Below, one piece after another: positions 22,343-33,957 of a stretch of DNA of 64,000 nt. The translations under genes were made by a program, and so were the position numbers. Every line of letters starts with the position of its first letter. Within the stretch, counting starts at the first letter, position 1. Under the pieces are notes generated by a model, which made no database searches, was not told the origin of the DNA, and saw nothing but the letters and a program-made list of their open reading frames with translations. The stretch comes from Syncephalis plumigaleata (taxonomy: Eukaryota; Zoopagomycota; Zoopagomycetes; Zoopagales; Piptocephalidaceae), in contig JAIXMF010000005.1 of NCBI GenBank assembly GCA_025201365.1, positions 372,001-436,000 of the forward strand, written 5' to 3'.

Positions 22343-23343
22343 TTAAATGTTGCCTACAAGCTCTATCCGAAGTAGTCCGCTACTGCCGCTTTTATTGCTA
22401 TCGTAGGTAACGGCAGGAACTGCGGAATCGGCCGCCTCATTGGATGCCGTAATGTCACGATACGAAAGAAAGTCCAAAACAGTGCCAAAGCGCGATACCA
22501 ACATGTCGGATAGCGTGGTCAATTCCTTGGACACCTCCTTTTTAATGGTATCGCCAAGAAGCGTGCGGATAATCGCCTTGGTAAAGTTGCCTGCGCCTAG
22601 GGCCTCGCCAACCTTGTCAATGACAAAATCGGGTATTCTCTCCTCTAGTCTTTTTTGTAAATTGCTTAGAATGAGGTTGGAGTTTTTAGTTAGCACGCGT
22701 TGTGTGGCCTCTTTCAATTGCGGCACCCATTGTTGTACGGGTTTTCTACTCTTAATTATATCCGATACTGGGCTGATCACCGAGTTCAAATCCTCGATAA
22801 GCATCTTGGCCGACCTCCTACTCAATGGCTCGAGAATATCGATCAGCTGATGCGTCAAATCTGAACTAGCTATCTGATTAATTAACAAGTGTAGCTTGTT
22901 GCTATCGCCGAAAACACCGATTAGCGCATCCTGCTTGTCGTCCTCTTTGCCATTCTCCTGTAGTTTCGTATGTCCCAAACGTACGTCGACGGGAAGAGAT
23001 TCGGTCAATCCGTGGGCCAATGCTTCCGGCAAGCGTTGCGCGAATTCTTGTGATACATGGACCGCTTCATCTGCAAATGTATCGTCCAAATCCAGGAATA
23101 AATCACCGAGACTTATTTTGGCATCGATTACATTGAAATCATCCTTATTGTTGGATTGCTTTGCGATTCGATAGAATCCAGTATATCAATGCTGATAGCA
23201 TCCGGTAGTTTATGACCGAACTCGCTACGTTGTTGTTCACCGGCGCCATTTGATAAGTTGATATTGGCACTGATAACTGGTCGGCATAGTGCGACATCCG
23301 CACATACCATTGCCATCAATAGGGACAAAGCAAGTAACTTCAT
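22343..23343 (-). CDS. Secreted helical protein, family member 3 (one frame break)
   Basis: It starts MKLLALSLLMAMVCADVALC, a clear signal peptide, then HKLPDAISIDILDSIESQ and a second LP element (QRLPEALAHGLTESLP). The helical part includes LIEDLNSVISPVSDIIKSR and the signature QQWVPQLKEATQRVLTKN, followed by amphipathic helices (LEERIPDFVIDKVGEALG) and a short hydrophilic tail ending ELVGNI. A one-base frame change lies near 23145, between ESQSN and the DDFNVIDAK side; both sides fit the family layout. Expected length is about 333 residues. It is adjacent to and co-oriented with members 2 and 4, consistent with tandem duplication followed by strong divergence. Confidence 0.72.
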
Positions 23344-23717
23344 AACTGTATCAATTATAGAAATGCTTAGAAAAAGACGCGTATAACGCAATGAGCAGCG
23401 AGTCTACGTCCGTGCTACGCATTTTATCCAAGAAGCAGCACGCTCCACTTGTTAAGGAGAGGGGGAGAGGAGGAAACAAGAAAAAGGGAAAGGGGCAGTA
23501 TATAGGGTCTAAGATAAGGTTAAAGGAGACAATGCATACTTCTGATCTGGCAACGGCTGCATTACTATCCTGCATTCATCAATGCTTGCATTACTTGTCA
23601 TTAATATATGAATGAATGAGTTGTACAATTAAACGGGTTAAATAGAAAAAGTATAAATTTATTAGAAAGCGATAAAGGTATTATGACGTAAACTAGGAAT
23701 GTGTGCAATCCATACGA
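23344..23717. other. Spacer between secreted genes 3 and 4
   Basis: Includes a purine-rich run (23456-23500) in the promoter region of gene 3 and AT-rich sequence downstream of gene 4. No coding signal. Confidence 0.5.
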
Positions 23718-25179
23718 TTAGAGCAATATTTCTTCAGGATGATTAGTGATATCCTTCAACAAATGAAGGACCGATTGAATCGAAGGATTCTGCTCGAGTC
23801 CCTCGGTGAGTTGCGTGGCATCGAGTGCTCTACGCAATGTATTAATGAAGAGTCTTGCCCATCTCTCTGACGCTCTACGTATGTAGCCGGCGGCATCATC
23901 ACCAGTGAACAAACGAAGCAAGAGGCCGTTAGTTGATTGTTCCGCGCTAATATTGGCGGCGGCCTCGACCACTCGATCACGGAACACGGTGGCGGCGAGA
24001 TCAGCCAAGGCGATAAAGTTGTAGCGTAGGTTCGTGATTATCATCTTACGCACTTTTGGAAGCCATTCCGACATGGGGATGTTTTGCTCGCGCGCATTAC
24101 CGACAAATGTAACGATTTGGCTAAGATCCGAGGCTACCAATCGAGCAGCGGCAATGACAACTCGAGCGATCGTGCCGAATGCATTCTGAATAGCAATATC
24201 AGGCCGCGAGTCCTGTATGTTCCTTACAAGTTTAGCGTTCTCCTCGAGGTGCTTCTGTATTTCCTCTCTAGTTGATAGATCACGATTTGTCGGCTGTGGT
24301 GGTGTAACGGTGAATAGTGGTGTTTCTGTCGCAACAGGACTTGGTGTAGTTTGCTGATTGTTAATTGGTAGATTGGACGCTGGAGCTGGTAGAGTTTGCG
24401 GACTGTTAACTGCTGGTCCATTAGTCGCTGGAATTTGCGTGGCTTGTGGCTGTTGTTGTCCCTCACCATTGGGCAATTGTGACTGTGATCCCGGAAGTTT
24501 ATCATGCATTGGATCCATCACTACTGGCTTCTCGGTGGGTGTCGCTTCCAATGGTGGTTGCTGGGGCTGTTGCAACACTGTCGAGTCAGTTGGACTATTA
24601 GTGGCCATGGGCGTGGACTCCACCTGACTAAGGGGTCGCCAACAGGCGTAGCATTAGCTAGGTCTGCCAATGGCGAATGAGTGGGTGTAGCAGCCTCTGT
24701 AGGTGGGTGTTCTCCTTTTGACTACCACCAAAGAGACTGGCCATCCAGTGACGCAAATGTGCTACGGCACTGGACGATTTCTCCTTGATGGCATTAGTGA
24801 TGGACTCAGGTAGGTGTGGAAATAGATCTGCCCTCACTTGTTGTGACTTTGCATTGTCATGCAGTTCATGTGGCTCGTTTGCACCGTTCGCGTCCATTAG
24901 ATTGGAAGGGACGATATCAGCATCCTTCACGACGATTTGATCATGTGGCCGATTTTTGTGAAGGCGATCGGCCAGCTCCTTTATTTGGTGCTTCACGTTG
25001 ATCAAGCGTGGATCATCCTCGGGAATATTCCAGACGTTATCGCTGACTGAAGTTGCCAAGACATCAACTGCCGGTACACCCATAGGCTGCTCCAGTCTTT
25101 CGTCGAAACGTTGTACGCTTGCCCCGGCAACAAGCGTGACACTCGCACATAGCCATAAAGTGGCGAGGTAGTGCTTCAT
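23718..25179 (-). CDS. Secreted helical protein with proline-rich insert, family member 4
   Basis: It starts MKHYLATLWLCASVTLVAGA (signal peptide; the ATG at 25179 is preferred over an upstream one because it leaves a normal signal peptide). An N-terminal helical part has PHLPESITNAIKEKS, then a long Pro/Gln/Thr/Ser-rich insert with many potential P4H or O-glycosylation sites. The conserved part is LVASDLSQIVTFVGNA and the signature SEWLPKVRKMIITNLRYN. It ends HLLKDITNHPEEILL. Two one-base frame changes lie near 24620-24710, within the start of the proline-rich insert. Expected length is about 487 residues. This is the longest member, and the insert has no counterpart in member 1. Confidence 0.72.
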
Positions 25180-26123
25180 CTTGAATAACGCCAAAAATAA
25201 ATATACCAAGCGAGCGATAACTATTAGCGAATTATAACAAGATCGATTACGTGTGGGAGAGCGAGAGAGAAGACAATTTGTTCACTATTGCAACGCGTAT
25301 ATGGTATGAGACTATTTACGCGGTAGTATCCGTTAATAATATCCGTTATTTATATTCGTCATTGTTATTGTGTAATAAGATGTCGCTAAGTAGATTATTG
25401 CTTATAACTACTACGCTAGCAAACAAATAAACACACGTAGATGATATACGTACACGCGTGTAACATCCATGTCTTTCCAGGTAGTGAGTGTAGACAAGTA
25501 GAACTATTATTCAGAATTGCCGCTTAACAACAACAATAGCAATAGCAACAACAAATGTTAACACGTAATGTAAACAATATCCGGCTAATCTTGTTGTTTA
25601 GATCAAACGTCACATATAGATGACGTGGTTAAGCAATGCATGGAAACTGTTACACATTGGAATTGTTTATCATCAATATTTGCAAGTGTCAACAACGTAG
25701 CATCCTCACTATTATGATCATTATGATTATGACTATTGTATTTGCTAATTCGAAATTGAAGAAAGCGGAAACTAGACAACAAGCAGTAACCAGTCTACCG
25801 TATGTTTTCTTGCCAGTTAACATAACAATACGTCAGTCGATGATATTGATGTATGTCACTATCAAATAGATTTGAACAAAAAACGATCAGTCTATCGATG
25901 GTGAACATGCACTAATGCTAGTAGTATAATAAAAAATTAGTCACTGCCATAATGTACTGGGATCTTTGTTTTATTTCTAGTCAAATATGCGTCAATCCAT
26001 ATACCAGTAAGATTGTACGCAGTATAGTCTTGGCAAAAGTAAGTGATATGTATATGTATATTGCCATACATTAAAGCTCTGTCTTCTGTTCTTGCGAGCC
26101 TTGATTATCATTATTGGTGTACT
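25180..26123. other. Intergenic region, secreted cluster to P4H-4
   Basis: No supported gene in about 940 bases. It contains CAA-rich low-complexity near 25525-25555 and an open frame (25636-25869) with no recognisable features. Probable 5' regulatory sequence of the gene ending at 25179 lies at its left end. Confidence 0.5.
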
Positions 26124-27211
26124 CTACACGCTTCTCGGGATCCGCCGCTTTCTGCGCTTCTTGGCAGCCTTCTCGTTTAGAATTTCCGTGACACGAGGAA
26201 TCATCTTGCGTTGCCAAATATTGATCGCGTACTTCTCGCCACCCTTGACCGGAGCACCGCCGTGTAACGTGCGATTATCTTCCTTCTCGTTCAATCCGAC
26301 GTTATACCAGAATACAGCGGAATTCTTCTTTGGCTTAAAGTCGAGGTTAAGCTTGGGGAATATAGTGCTACCACCCTCATCGGGCTCGTTCAAGTAGACA
26401 AGGATGGTCACGTAACGCTGACCGAAACGGGTCCAATAGTCGTGTTTCAAATCTTTCTCGGCGATATAATCGTGATGTGGCTTGAACTCCTGACCCTCCG
26501 TGTACCAGACGACTTGCAACGGCTCCGTATCGGCCACCGAGATGTTGGAAAAGAATGACGCACGTTCCTCGATACACCTGATGACATGGTCCGAGGATTT
26601 CGCAAGGTAAGCGCTGCTACTTGTACGTGCCTCGGAGTGCACCTTGTCACCAAACACGCGAGATCGTTCCATTTTTGGTGTGGCGACGGCAATCATATGT
26701 TCGGCCTCGCCTGACTGCAAAAAGTCATCGATAATGATAATGGTTGGATCACGATGAGCGACATGCATGGAGTAGCTGTGCTTGCACTGGTAGTTGCTTT
26801 CATCCAGCTTGATGGAACGTTTAGACAAGGAACATATTGGCTACTTGTTGTTGTTGTTGTGATGGTTGCTGCTGCTGTTGTTGTTGTTGTTGTGCCAATG
26901 GCGATGCAATAATAGGTTGCGAGTAGTAGCCCTGATTGAATTGCTGTGTTGTTGTTGCGCAGCAATATTATTCGAGTGACCGGGAGGAAGTCCAAGATAC
27001 GCTTCGGCAACTCGACGAAGACCAGTCTGTACTAGAGGGCCAAGTGTCGAGGATAGGATGGAGGAAGGACAAGTAATACTATGAGAGTAGTAGTGCTCAC
27101 ACCTTTCGAAGGAGCTGGCACTGGAACTGAAGCTACTGGCACTGGTTGCTGCACAACAGGCTCTGGCGACGTGGCAGTAACCTCCTTATTCGCTGCCTTT
27201 GAATTGGTCAT
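26124..27211 (-). CDS. Prolyl 4-hydroxylase-domain membrane protein (P4H-4), N-terminal frame breaks
   Basis: The catalytic domain is intact and intronless: CKHSYSMHVAHRDPTIIII, H-x-D in FKPHHDY, the distal His and Lys in TLHGGAPVKGGEKYAINIW and a basic tail ending RRKRRIPRSV. It is closest to P4H-3. Upstream, an ATG at 27211 (MTNSKAANKEVTATS) leads to a membrane anchor (GVSTTTLIVLLVL) matching the P4H-3 anchor and then GPLVQTGLRRVAEAYLGLPP, a Gln-rich linker and SKRSIKLDESNYQ. These pieces lie in different frames: three one-base changes are needed between about 27090 and 26828, one of them in a CAA repeat. Either the N-terminus is decaying or the consensus is poor; the conserved domain favours the latter. 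Confidence 0.75.
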
Positions 27212-27959
27212 ATCTAGAAGACTAACTATGCTAGAAAGTGAGTGCTAACCAGAACGATATACGAGAACAAATGAACAGCAATGGTAGTGGATGTAATAGA
27301 AGTAGAAGTAGCAGTAAAAGTATTAGAACAAGAAAGAAGGTGGTGGTGGTGGTAAGGCGAGAGATCAAATAAAAGGTATGGGTATCGGTCGTACGTGCAC
27401 ATAGGAAGGAATGAGTTCGTAGCACGCTTCTAATTATTCACCTATATAATTGGAGCGGTATTCTATTTTTATATCCGTGGACAAGCGAATGTGCGGAACC
27501 ATCTCAGGAAAGGCATTCATGCAAGGTATCTGATTCGTCCTATAATAGTCAGCTCAGCTCTTTACAACGTTGACCAATAAAATAGCGAGTGAGAATCTGG
27601 ACTAATTTTATAAACTGCATTACAGGCTTTCTCCAACCAATTTGCGCAGTTAGCCTTCGATTTCTTTTTTTAGAACAGCCATCTAACTTTTTCCTCCTTC
27701 CTAGTTCAACAGGGAGAGACATTTGCTTGGGATCGCCTTGGTGACGTGACAGGAGCCGTCATTGTTTCAAGCAGTGTCTGAACTGCTATCCAGATATGCC
27801 AATCTTTGTGCGAAGAGAACTGCATGAATAGCGTGTATTATCAAGCAATAGTTGGACTAATTGAGCATATCTATACTATTGTTCATGAACAATATGCTAA
27901 TACTATGAATATAACTTTACTAAAATAAAACCACACTATAATAATGGTGATAATCACTA
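27212..27959. other. Intergenic region between P4H-4 and P4H-5
   Basis: AT-rich, with a GGT/GTA-rich stretch just upstream of P4H-4 (27293-27356). No supported gene. It contains the start region of P4H-4 and the 3' end region of P4H-5. Confidence 0.5.
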
Positions 27960-29091
27960 TCATAACTCGCCATGTTGTTCACTCGTATTTCCCTCATTTG
28001 TTGTTACACTATGATGTTCTGTCGTGGAGGATATGCCCGCTTGGCCTGTTTTATATTGCTGTGTCAATTTCTGAATACGCTCAGCAATCGGTGCTGTCAT
28101 TTTATGTGGCCATAGATTCATCGCCCATTTCTCGCCTTCAACCACCGGGTCACCTCGATGATTTGTTCTAGCAATAATGAGTAAATAATGAATATATATA
28201 TATAAATATACACATGTATTAGCAGCAGCAACTTACCGCCAATCCTCAACGCCCTCTTGATTTAGATTATACCAGAATAGTCCTTCATTCTTTTGTGCCT
28301 TCACACTAAGATCCAGTGATGGAAAAGTCGTATTACCACCGGCAATAGGTTCTTGCAAGTAAATAATCATAGTGGCGATTCGTTGTCCCTTGACACGGGT
28401 CCACTCGCTCGCCATGAGTTGCTCATCGTTACGCATGAAATCGTAGTGCGTTTGATACTCCTGGCCTGGTAGATATCGAATCACTTGCAACGATTCAATA
28501 TCTTCTGCTGGTATCTGAAAGAAACCTATGGTGCGCATTAGAATACACGCTGTCACTTTATCATGATCAAATGGTAGGAACGTTTGAGTTGATGTTCGCT
28601 GACTGGAGATCGATACGCCATCGTCAGCCTGGACGTGAGATCGTTCCATTCGTGATCGACTAGTTAGTGTAGTATAGTTAGGGTTATTACTGGCAATTTA
28701 CGCATTGTTCGAGTGCCATTTGCTTGCTTGTTTGTTTGTTTGTTTGCCTACCTGACATTTATAATATGATCGGCTTCACCTGGTTTTAGGAAATCATGTA
28801 CTCTAAATACAAGTGGATCTGATCGTAGCATTTCAAGTGTACCATTGTATGGCAATACTTGCTAGATAGCAATTGTTGATCAGATGCAAGTAGCGGTTGA
28901 TCTATTTGATCACTACTTCCCCCGAATGTATTGGCAGGCAAGTAGAGTCGACCTAGCAGGGTAATCGTCATAATAGTCAAGGATAATACAACAGCAGTTC
29001 TAATGGAATAGCGGACTGGCTCATGTTCAGCCTTAGTATCCATGGCACATAGTGCTTCCTGCTTAGTTTCATATGACTCGGATAATGCCAT
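27960..29091 (-). CDS. Prolyl 4-hydroxylase-domain membrane protein (P4H-5), one frame break
   Basis: Three exons. Exon 1 (about 29091-28756): MALSESYETKQ, then a membrane anchor (AVVLSLTIMTITLLGRLYL), a linker and the domain start, through DPLVFRVHDFLKPGEADHI. Exon 2 (about 28650-28233): ERSHVQADDGVSISS, then QVIRYLPGQEYQTHYDFMR with the H-x-D, and GLFWYNLNQEGVEDWR. Exon 3 (about 28170-27960): NHRGDPVVEGEKWAMNLWPH with distal His and Lys, and a hydrophilic tail. A one-base break lies near 28840 in the K-Y-C-H-T segment. The intron before the NHRGDP segment matches the position of the last intron of P4H-7 (51404), and both share the unusual D-E-Q/D-M-L-M insertion after H-x-D. Confidence 0.78.
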
Positions 29092-29533
29092 TTGACGACT
29101 AGTACGGATGATAGAACGACAATACTAGTGAATACAATGATAACTCAGTAGAATGAACGCCATTTCTGTGGTTATCGACGTAAACTAGTATTTTATGTAG
29201 TTGTAGCTCTCCATCCGTATAAACCATCAAGGGGATACTGCGCAGCTTGCTCAATAGAGAAAAAAGGAGATGTGATCCCCTTTATTCATTAGTTTGCATC
29301 GTAAGTTATGACCGAAATGATGATATAGACATCCAACCTTGTTTGCTTTTGTAATTGAATAATTCTATAGATTGTCTAGAATAAATGGATACCTGATTAT
29401 CAACTAAATTATTGCGAATCACGAATTGTATTTTACTGTGTATCTAAATTGTTGCATTAATTTATTATTAAAATTGGTAGATTTCTTTTTTCTTGTTTAC
29501 ATATTGTTATCATTCGTCTTCTTCTCTCTTAGT
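29092..29533. other. Divergent intergenic region between P4H-5 and the AAA ATPase
   Basis: A shared upstream region for two genes transcribed away from each other. AT-rich, with a pyrimidine-rich run (29481-29530) just before the AAA gene start. No coding signal. Confidence 0.5.
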
Positions 29534-32096
29534 ATGAATTCCGCGGTAGAATCTATTGACCAACTTACTAAACACTTGTCCGAGATTCATTGGATACCAA
29601 TATAAATAAGCATGAATTACAAGAATACGATAGTCAGCGAGAGAAGCCACTTCCAGGTCTTGAGCGAGCATATAAAGACCTGGTAGAAATGGTCACCTAC
29701 CCGCTACTCTATCCGCAATACTTTACTCGGCTGAACGTGCAACCACCGAAAGGTAACAGTTTAATATTTGTGTATATACACATAATGTATTAATATCAGC
29801 AACGTGGTAGGTATACTGCTATACGGTCCACCAGGTGTTGGTAAAACACATCTAGTCACTCAAGTTGCCTCTATCTGTCGGGCCAAATTGGTAAGATTAA
29901 ATATGTACACTGTAGTCAATCGTATTTGTAATGTTCAAAGTGTATCGATACAGCTAGCCATTCATGGTCCATCTATTTATGGTGCATATATCGGGGAGAG
30001 TGAAGCGCAATTACGCGCGGTATTCGATGAGGCACGAGACTATTGCACGACAGATCCATCACAGGCTGTAATTATCTTTATCGATGAACTAGTAAGCAAT
30101 ACTTTTTATTTAGTCATGACATAGATGCAAATAGTAATGGTCTATGGATAAATAGGATGTACTAACACCACATAGAAATGCAGCCGGTACTGGTGGTCAG
30201 GAATCGCGTGTTGTGGCACAATTGCTTACCTTGATGGATGGCATGACCAAATCGGCTCGATGGGTTATCGTAGCTGCTACGAATCGACCAAATGCTATTG
30301 ATCCAGCGCTTAGAAGACCGGGACGGTAAGTGTTAAGCTAGCTGATACGTCATTCAATTACTCGTCATTATAACGTAATCAATTATTATTACTATTGTTA
30401 TTGTTATTATTATTATAGATTTGATCGGGAACTTGGCGTGGATCCACCGAACGAGTGTACTCGATTAGATATCCTCAAATACTTGACTAATCATTTAGCA
30501 ATTAGCGATGATACATCATTAAGTAGGTTATTGTCATTGTCATTGTCAATGTTAATGTAGTTCATGTTTGTTTCCTGTAATAACACTGCTATATCAGGAG
30601 AGTTGGCCGGACAAACGACTGGTTATGTCGGTGCAGACTTGGCAGCTTTATGTCGTGAAACGATTAATGCTGCTGTACAGCGTAAATCACAAATGGGAGA
30701 CGCGTCAACGACGAACAATAAGCGAGTTGAACTGATTAAATCTGATTTCGTCCATGCACTTACCAAAGTAACTCCCTCATTACTACGCTCAACTCAGGTT
30801 GATGTAGCGATGACTACATGGGATAGTATTGGTGGTTTGGAAGAAGCGAAAAAGGTAAGGATAGCAATGGCTATAAATGATGTGTATACAGCTAAACAAG
30901 TAGCCATCTCCTTAGCAATTACGACAAGCGGTGGAATGGCCAATGCTTTATCCTGATACTTTCCGACGACTTGGTTCAAGGCACCTCGTGGTGTACTACT
31001 ATACGGTCCACCTGGATGCAGTAAGACTACATTGGTTAAGGTATTGATATTGCTAGGTAGACGATGATGTAAATACCGCTAATACTCACGTAAACAAGGC
31101 TGTAGCAAACACGTCGAATGCCAGTTTCTTTACACTCTCCGGTGCCGCCATCTATTCTGCTTATGTGGGCGAATCCGAAAGGATCGGTGTGTATTATTCG
31201 ACAAGTTCTATCATGCTAGTGTATTAATAATCTATAATAATATGTATAATACAGTACGTGAATTATTCCATCGAGCACGACAGAGTAGGCCAGCCGTTAT
31301 ATTCCTAGATGAAGTAGACGCCATAGTGGGAAAACGAGAATTAGGCAGTAATGGTAGTAGTAGCAGCAGTGGTAGTAGTGATCCAGTCAGAGATCGATTA
31401 TTGGCTGCATTACTCAATGAAATGGATGGTGTAGAGACGGCTGATTCCGTACTAGTAGTGGTGAGTAATTGATAGTAAAAAGAAGAAGGAAACTATCATA
31501 GAATGGGTGATGTTAATGAGTGTATAGGGTGCAACGAATAGACCGGACATGTTAGACGCTGCTCTTTTACGTCCTGGTCGTTTTGATCGACAAATCTATG
31601 TAAGTAGACATGTTGAACCATAAGAATATTCCTATTTATCAGTTGCTATCTAATTGTTTGTAGATCCCACCACCGGATAACACTGCTCGTTTACAAATCC
31701 TATCGGTACATACAAGACGTGTACCATTAGCATCGAGTGTATCATTGGATACAATTGCTCGTAAAGTAAATGACGAATCTAGTACAAATATTAGTGACTA
31801 ACTAGTGTATATTAGACTGATCGATATAGTGGTGCTGATTTGCAAAATATTTGTCGTGAAGCTGCCTTATCTGCCTTGAGGCGTGATCGAGCAACACAAC
31901 AAGTGGTAAGTAGTTACAGTGGATATTAGCATTACAATTAGTATAAACGACACTTATCGCGATAACCTATTAGACTATGGAGGATTTTAATGATGCACTA
32001 GCTATTGTAAGACCATCCCTCTCGAATGATACACTAGAATGGTATAACAATTATAATGCACAGACTAATCGTCGATCAACAATAACATCAATGTAA
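29534..32096 (+). CDS. Tandem AAA+ ATPase, AFG2B/SPATA5L1-like
   Basis: Two AAA modules in one protein, the CDC48/AFG2 class that remodels ribosome-assembly or ubiquitinated substrates. It starts [20 protein letters not shown]. Module 1: [19 protein letters not shown], Walker [23 protein letters not shown]. Linker: [13 protein letters not shown]. Module 2: [37 protein letters not shown], Walker [36 protein letters not shown]. The [13 protein letters not shown] pair and the short N-terminus resemble SPATA5L1 more than classical AFG2 or CDC48. One-base breaks lie near 29590 and 30980, both at probable homopolymer or near-homopolymer contractions. It ends five bases before the stop of the convergent EVE gene. 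Confidence 0.8.
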
Positions 32097-32101
32097 TTTA
32101 T

Positions 32102-33355
32102 TCATTCACTACACTTGTCATTGTCATTGTCATTATGTGCAAGATTATTAATAAAATCAAATTCATCACGAGTTACAGGTTGTACGGACAGACGACCACG
32201 AGTCAATAATACCATACTGCTTAGATGAGTTGATTTGTAACGCTTTAACTCGTTCAATGAGATGAATCGAGGAAATTTGCTAACAAACTTGACATCCACC
32301 TTGAATTTCCATGATAAATATAATAATAATATAATAAATATATACGATTAGTATAATAGATCGGTGCACATTTGCGAGATTACCATAAACCATCGATTCT
32401 TATCTTCTGGTTTCAACTTTGAATCATAATATGGATGTGAAGCATCTAGTGCAGTATCTTTCATTACAAGTCAATAGTATAACCATGGTAAATACGTGTA
32501 ATGATATAAAGGATACGATCAGGATAGCCTTCACGAACTATCTAATAATTAGTAAATACATTACATAGAAATGTTGGTTATCCACACGATCGCTAATGAA
32601 TACGAGCAATTATTACCTCTGCAACACCGGCAATGCCTGGTTCTTTACAATTGGAATGATAAAAGAGCACCTATACAATAATCATTATGGTTGTCTTTAA
32701 TGACTCCTTGGTAGTATCAACTATCTTTGTTTTCCTCCTACTTTATCGCCAATCTTCATTCTATCACGCATAATGTTACGAGCTTCATAATTACGCTAAT
32801 AGTAAGTGGATGCATAGTACACGTATATATTAGCTAGTTAATAGAGTCATTGTCATTATCATTATAATCTATTACCACACCATCCCATGCTGAAGTAGCA
32901 TTTGGCATTATTGCCAGATCATCGATACTAGATGATATAAGTGTGAAAACCAGATTAACACTAATAATTGGAAAAGTACTCTACCTGAACTTGACGTCCT
33001 TTCCCTTGATAATACGTGATTCTGGTTCGGCCTTCATTAGCCAATAGTTCTATTATTGCATGACGACATTATTACACTATGATAGTGGTACTGGTACGAC
33101 GACTACTACTACTATTACCGTAGATATCGAACTAGTTGATAATGACGCTGTAGACGGTGAATGTGCCTTGCATTCTATTGCTGTTGTTGTTGTTGTCTAA
33201 ATAAACGAGATATTGTTCAGTCATACTTGTGATTCGTTCATTACTAGTAGGCAATAGTTTACCCTGACACGTTTTACGAATGAGCGACGTTGAACTGTAG
33301 TCGGTTGACTGGACAACGCTTGTGAAGCAATCCGTTTACGAAGATTAGGTGGCAT
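32102..33355 (-). CDS. THYN1: EVE-domain protein, THYN1-like
   Basis: EVE domains are PUA-like folds that bind modified bases in DNA or RNA; THYN1 is the eukaryotic nuclear form. Exon 1 starts MPPNLRKRIASQALSSQP, a basic N-terminus suited to a nuclear protein. After a Thr/Ser-rich stretch and an intron comes YWLMKAEPESRIIKGKDVKF, the hallmark start of the domain, then IDDLAIMPNATSAWDGVRN, EARNIMRDRMKIGDKV and FYHSNCKEPGIAGVAE. The end is DVKFVSKFPRFISLNELKR and RLSVQPVTRDEFDFI. Introns are many and short. The two stop codons of this gene and the AAA gene are almost back to back. Confidence 0.85.
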
Positions 33356-33957
33356 GACTATAAAAAGGAACGTACGTATGAATGTCGTAACAATGGAACG
33401 GTGAAAAAATGCGTATCTCATTTAGGTTTATCATACAGAGTGACTTGTACGTGTATTTTTCTCCTTCTTACTTCTCGGTCATTACCATAAACAAATGGAA
33501 TGGGTCCTTCTAGTTCTCCGAGGAATATTCCATTCTCTTTCAAAGAACATTTAATGAATATTCTTTTATTACTATAATAGCTCGTATACAATCAATCGAT
33601 AGAATCAATTGGAAAATAGCCATTGCTATGATATCATGTTGGAATAAGCACCCTATATGGTGACCAGTGCTAAATTTACCCTCCACGTGGCAATGATAAG
33701 TTGAGGCAAATGCTAATATACTAATCCATCTTCTTGCATATCGTGCTAATAACCAAATATATCCACATCTATATCGCACCGTCACTCGTGTTAATTACTA
33801 GGTGAAGGAAGCATTCTTAATCCATATTCGAGTAATATAAATAAACGATAACTGAAACTTGACGCTAGATACCAGTACAGTATTCATCGTCTATTCCTTT
33901 ACCTGCTACGAAAGTTTGTTTTCTTTGTGTCAACGCCTACTTACGATATTTAACAAC
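33356..33957. other. Upstream region of the first small secreted-protein gene
   Basis: AT-rich with no gene. It contains the shared promoter parts listed separately (33663-33843). Confidence 0.5.
33663..33843 (+). promoter_or_regulatory. Promoter module, copy 1 (shared with 34702-34846)
   Basis: Three parts recur upstream of the next gene: accagtgctaaatt (33663-33676), a 30-base block at 33733-33762 containing gcatatcgtgctaataacc, and a TATA box tataaata (33836-33843) 122 bases before the ATG. The 30-base block matches the second copy base for base. Conservation of a non-coding block between two diverged genes suggests a regulatory site or a fairly recent duplication. Confidence 0.6.

Noticed and set aside
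25636-25869. 77-codon open frame
   Set aside because: No motif, no signal peptide of normal layout and no neighbour homology.
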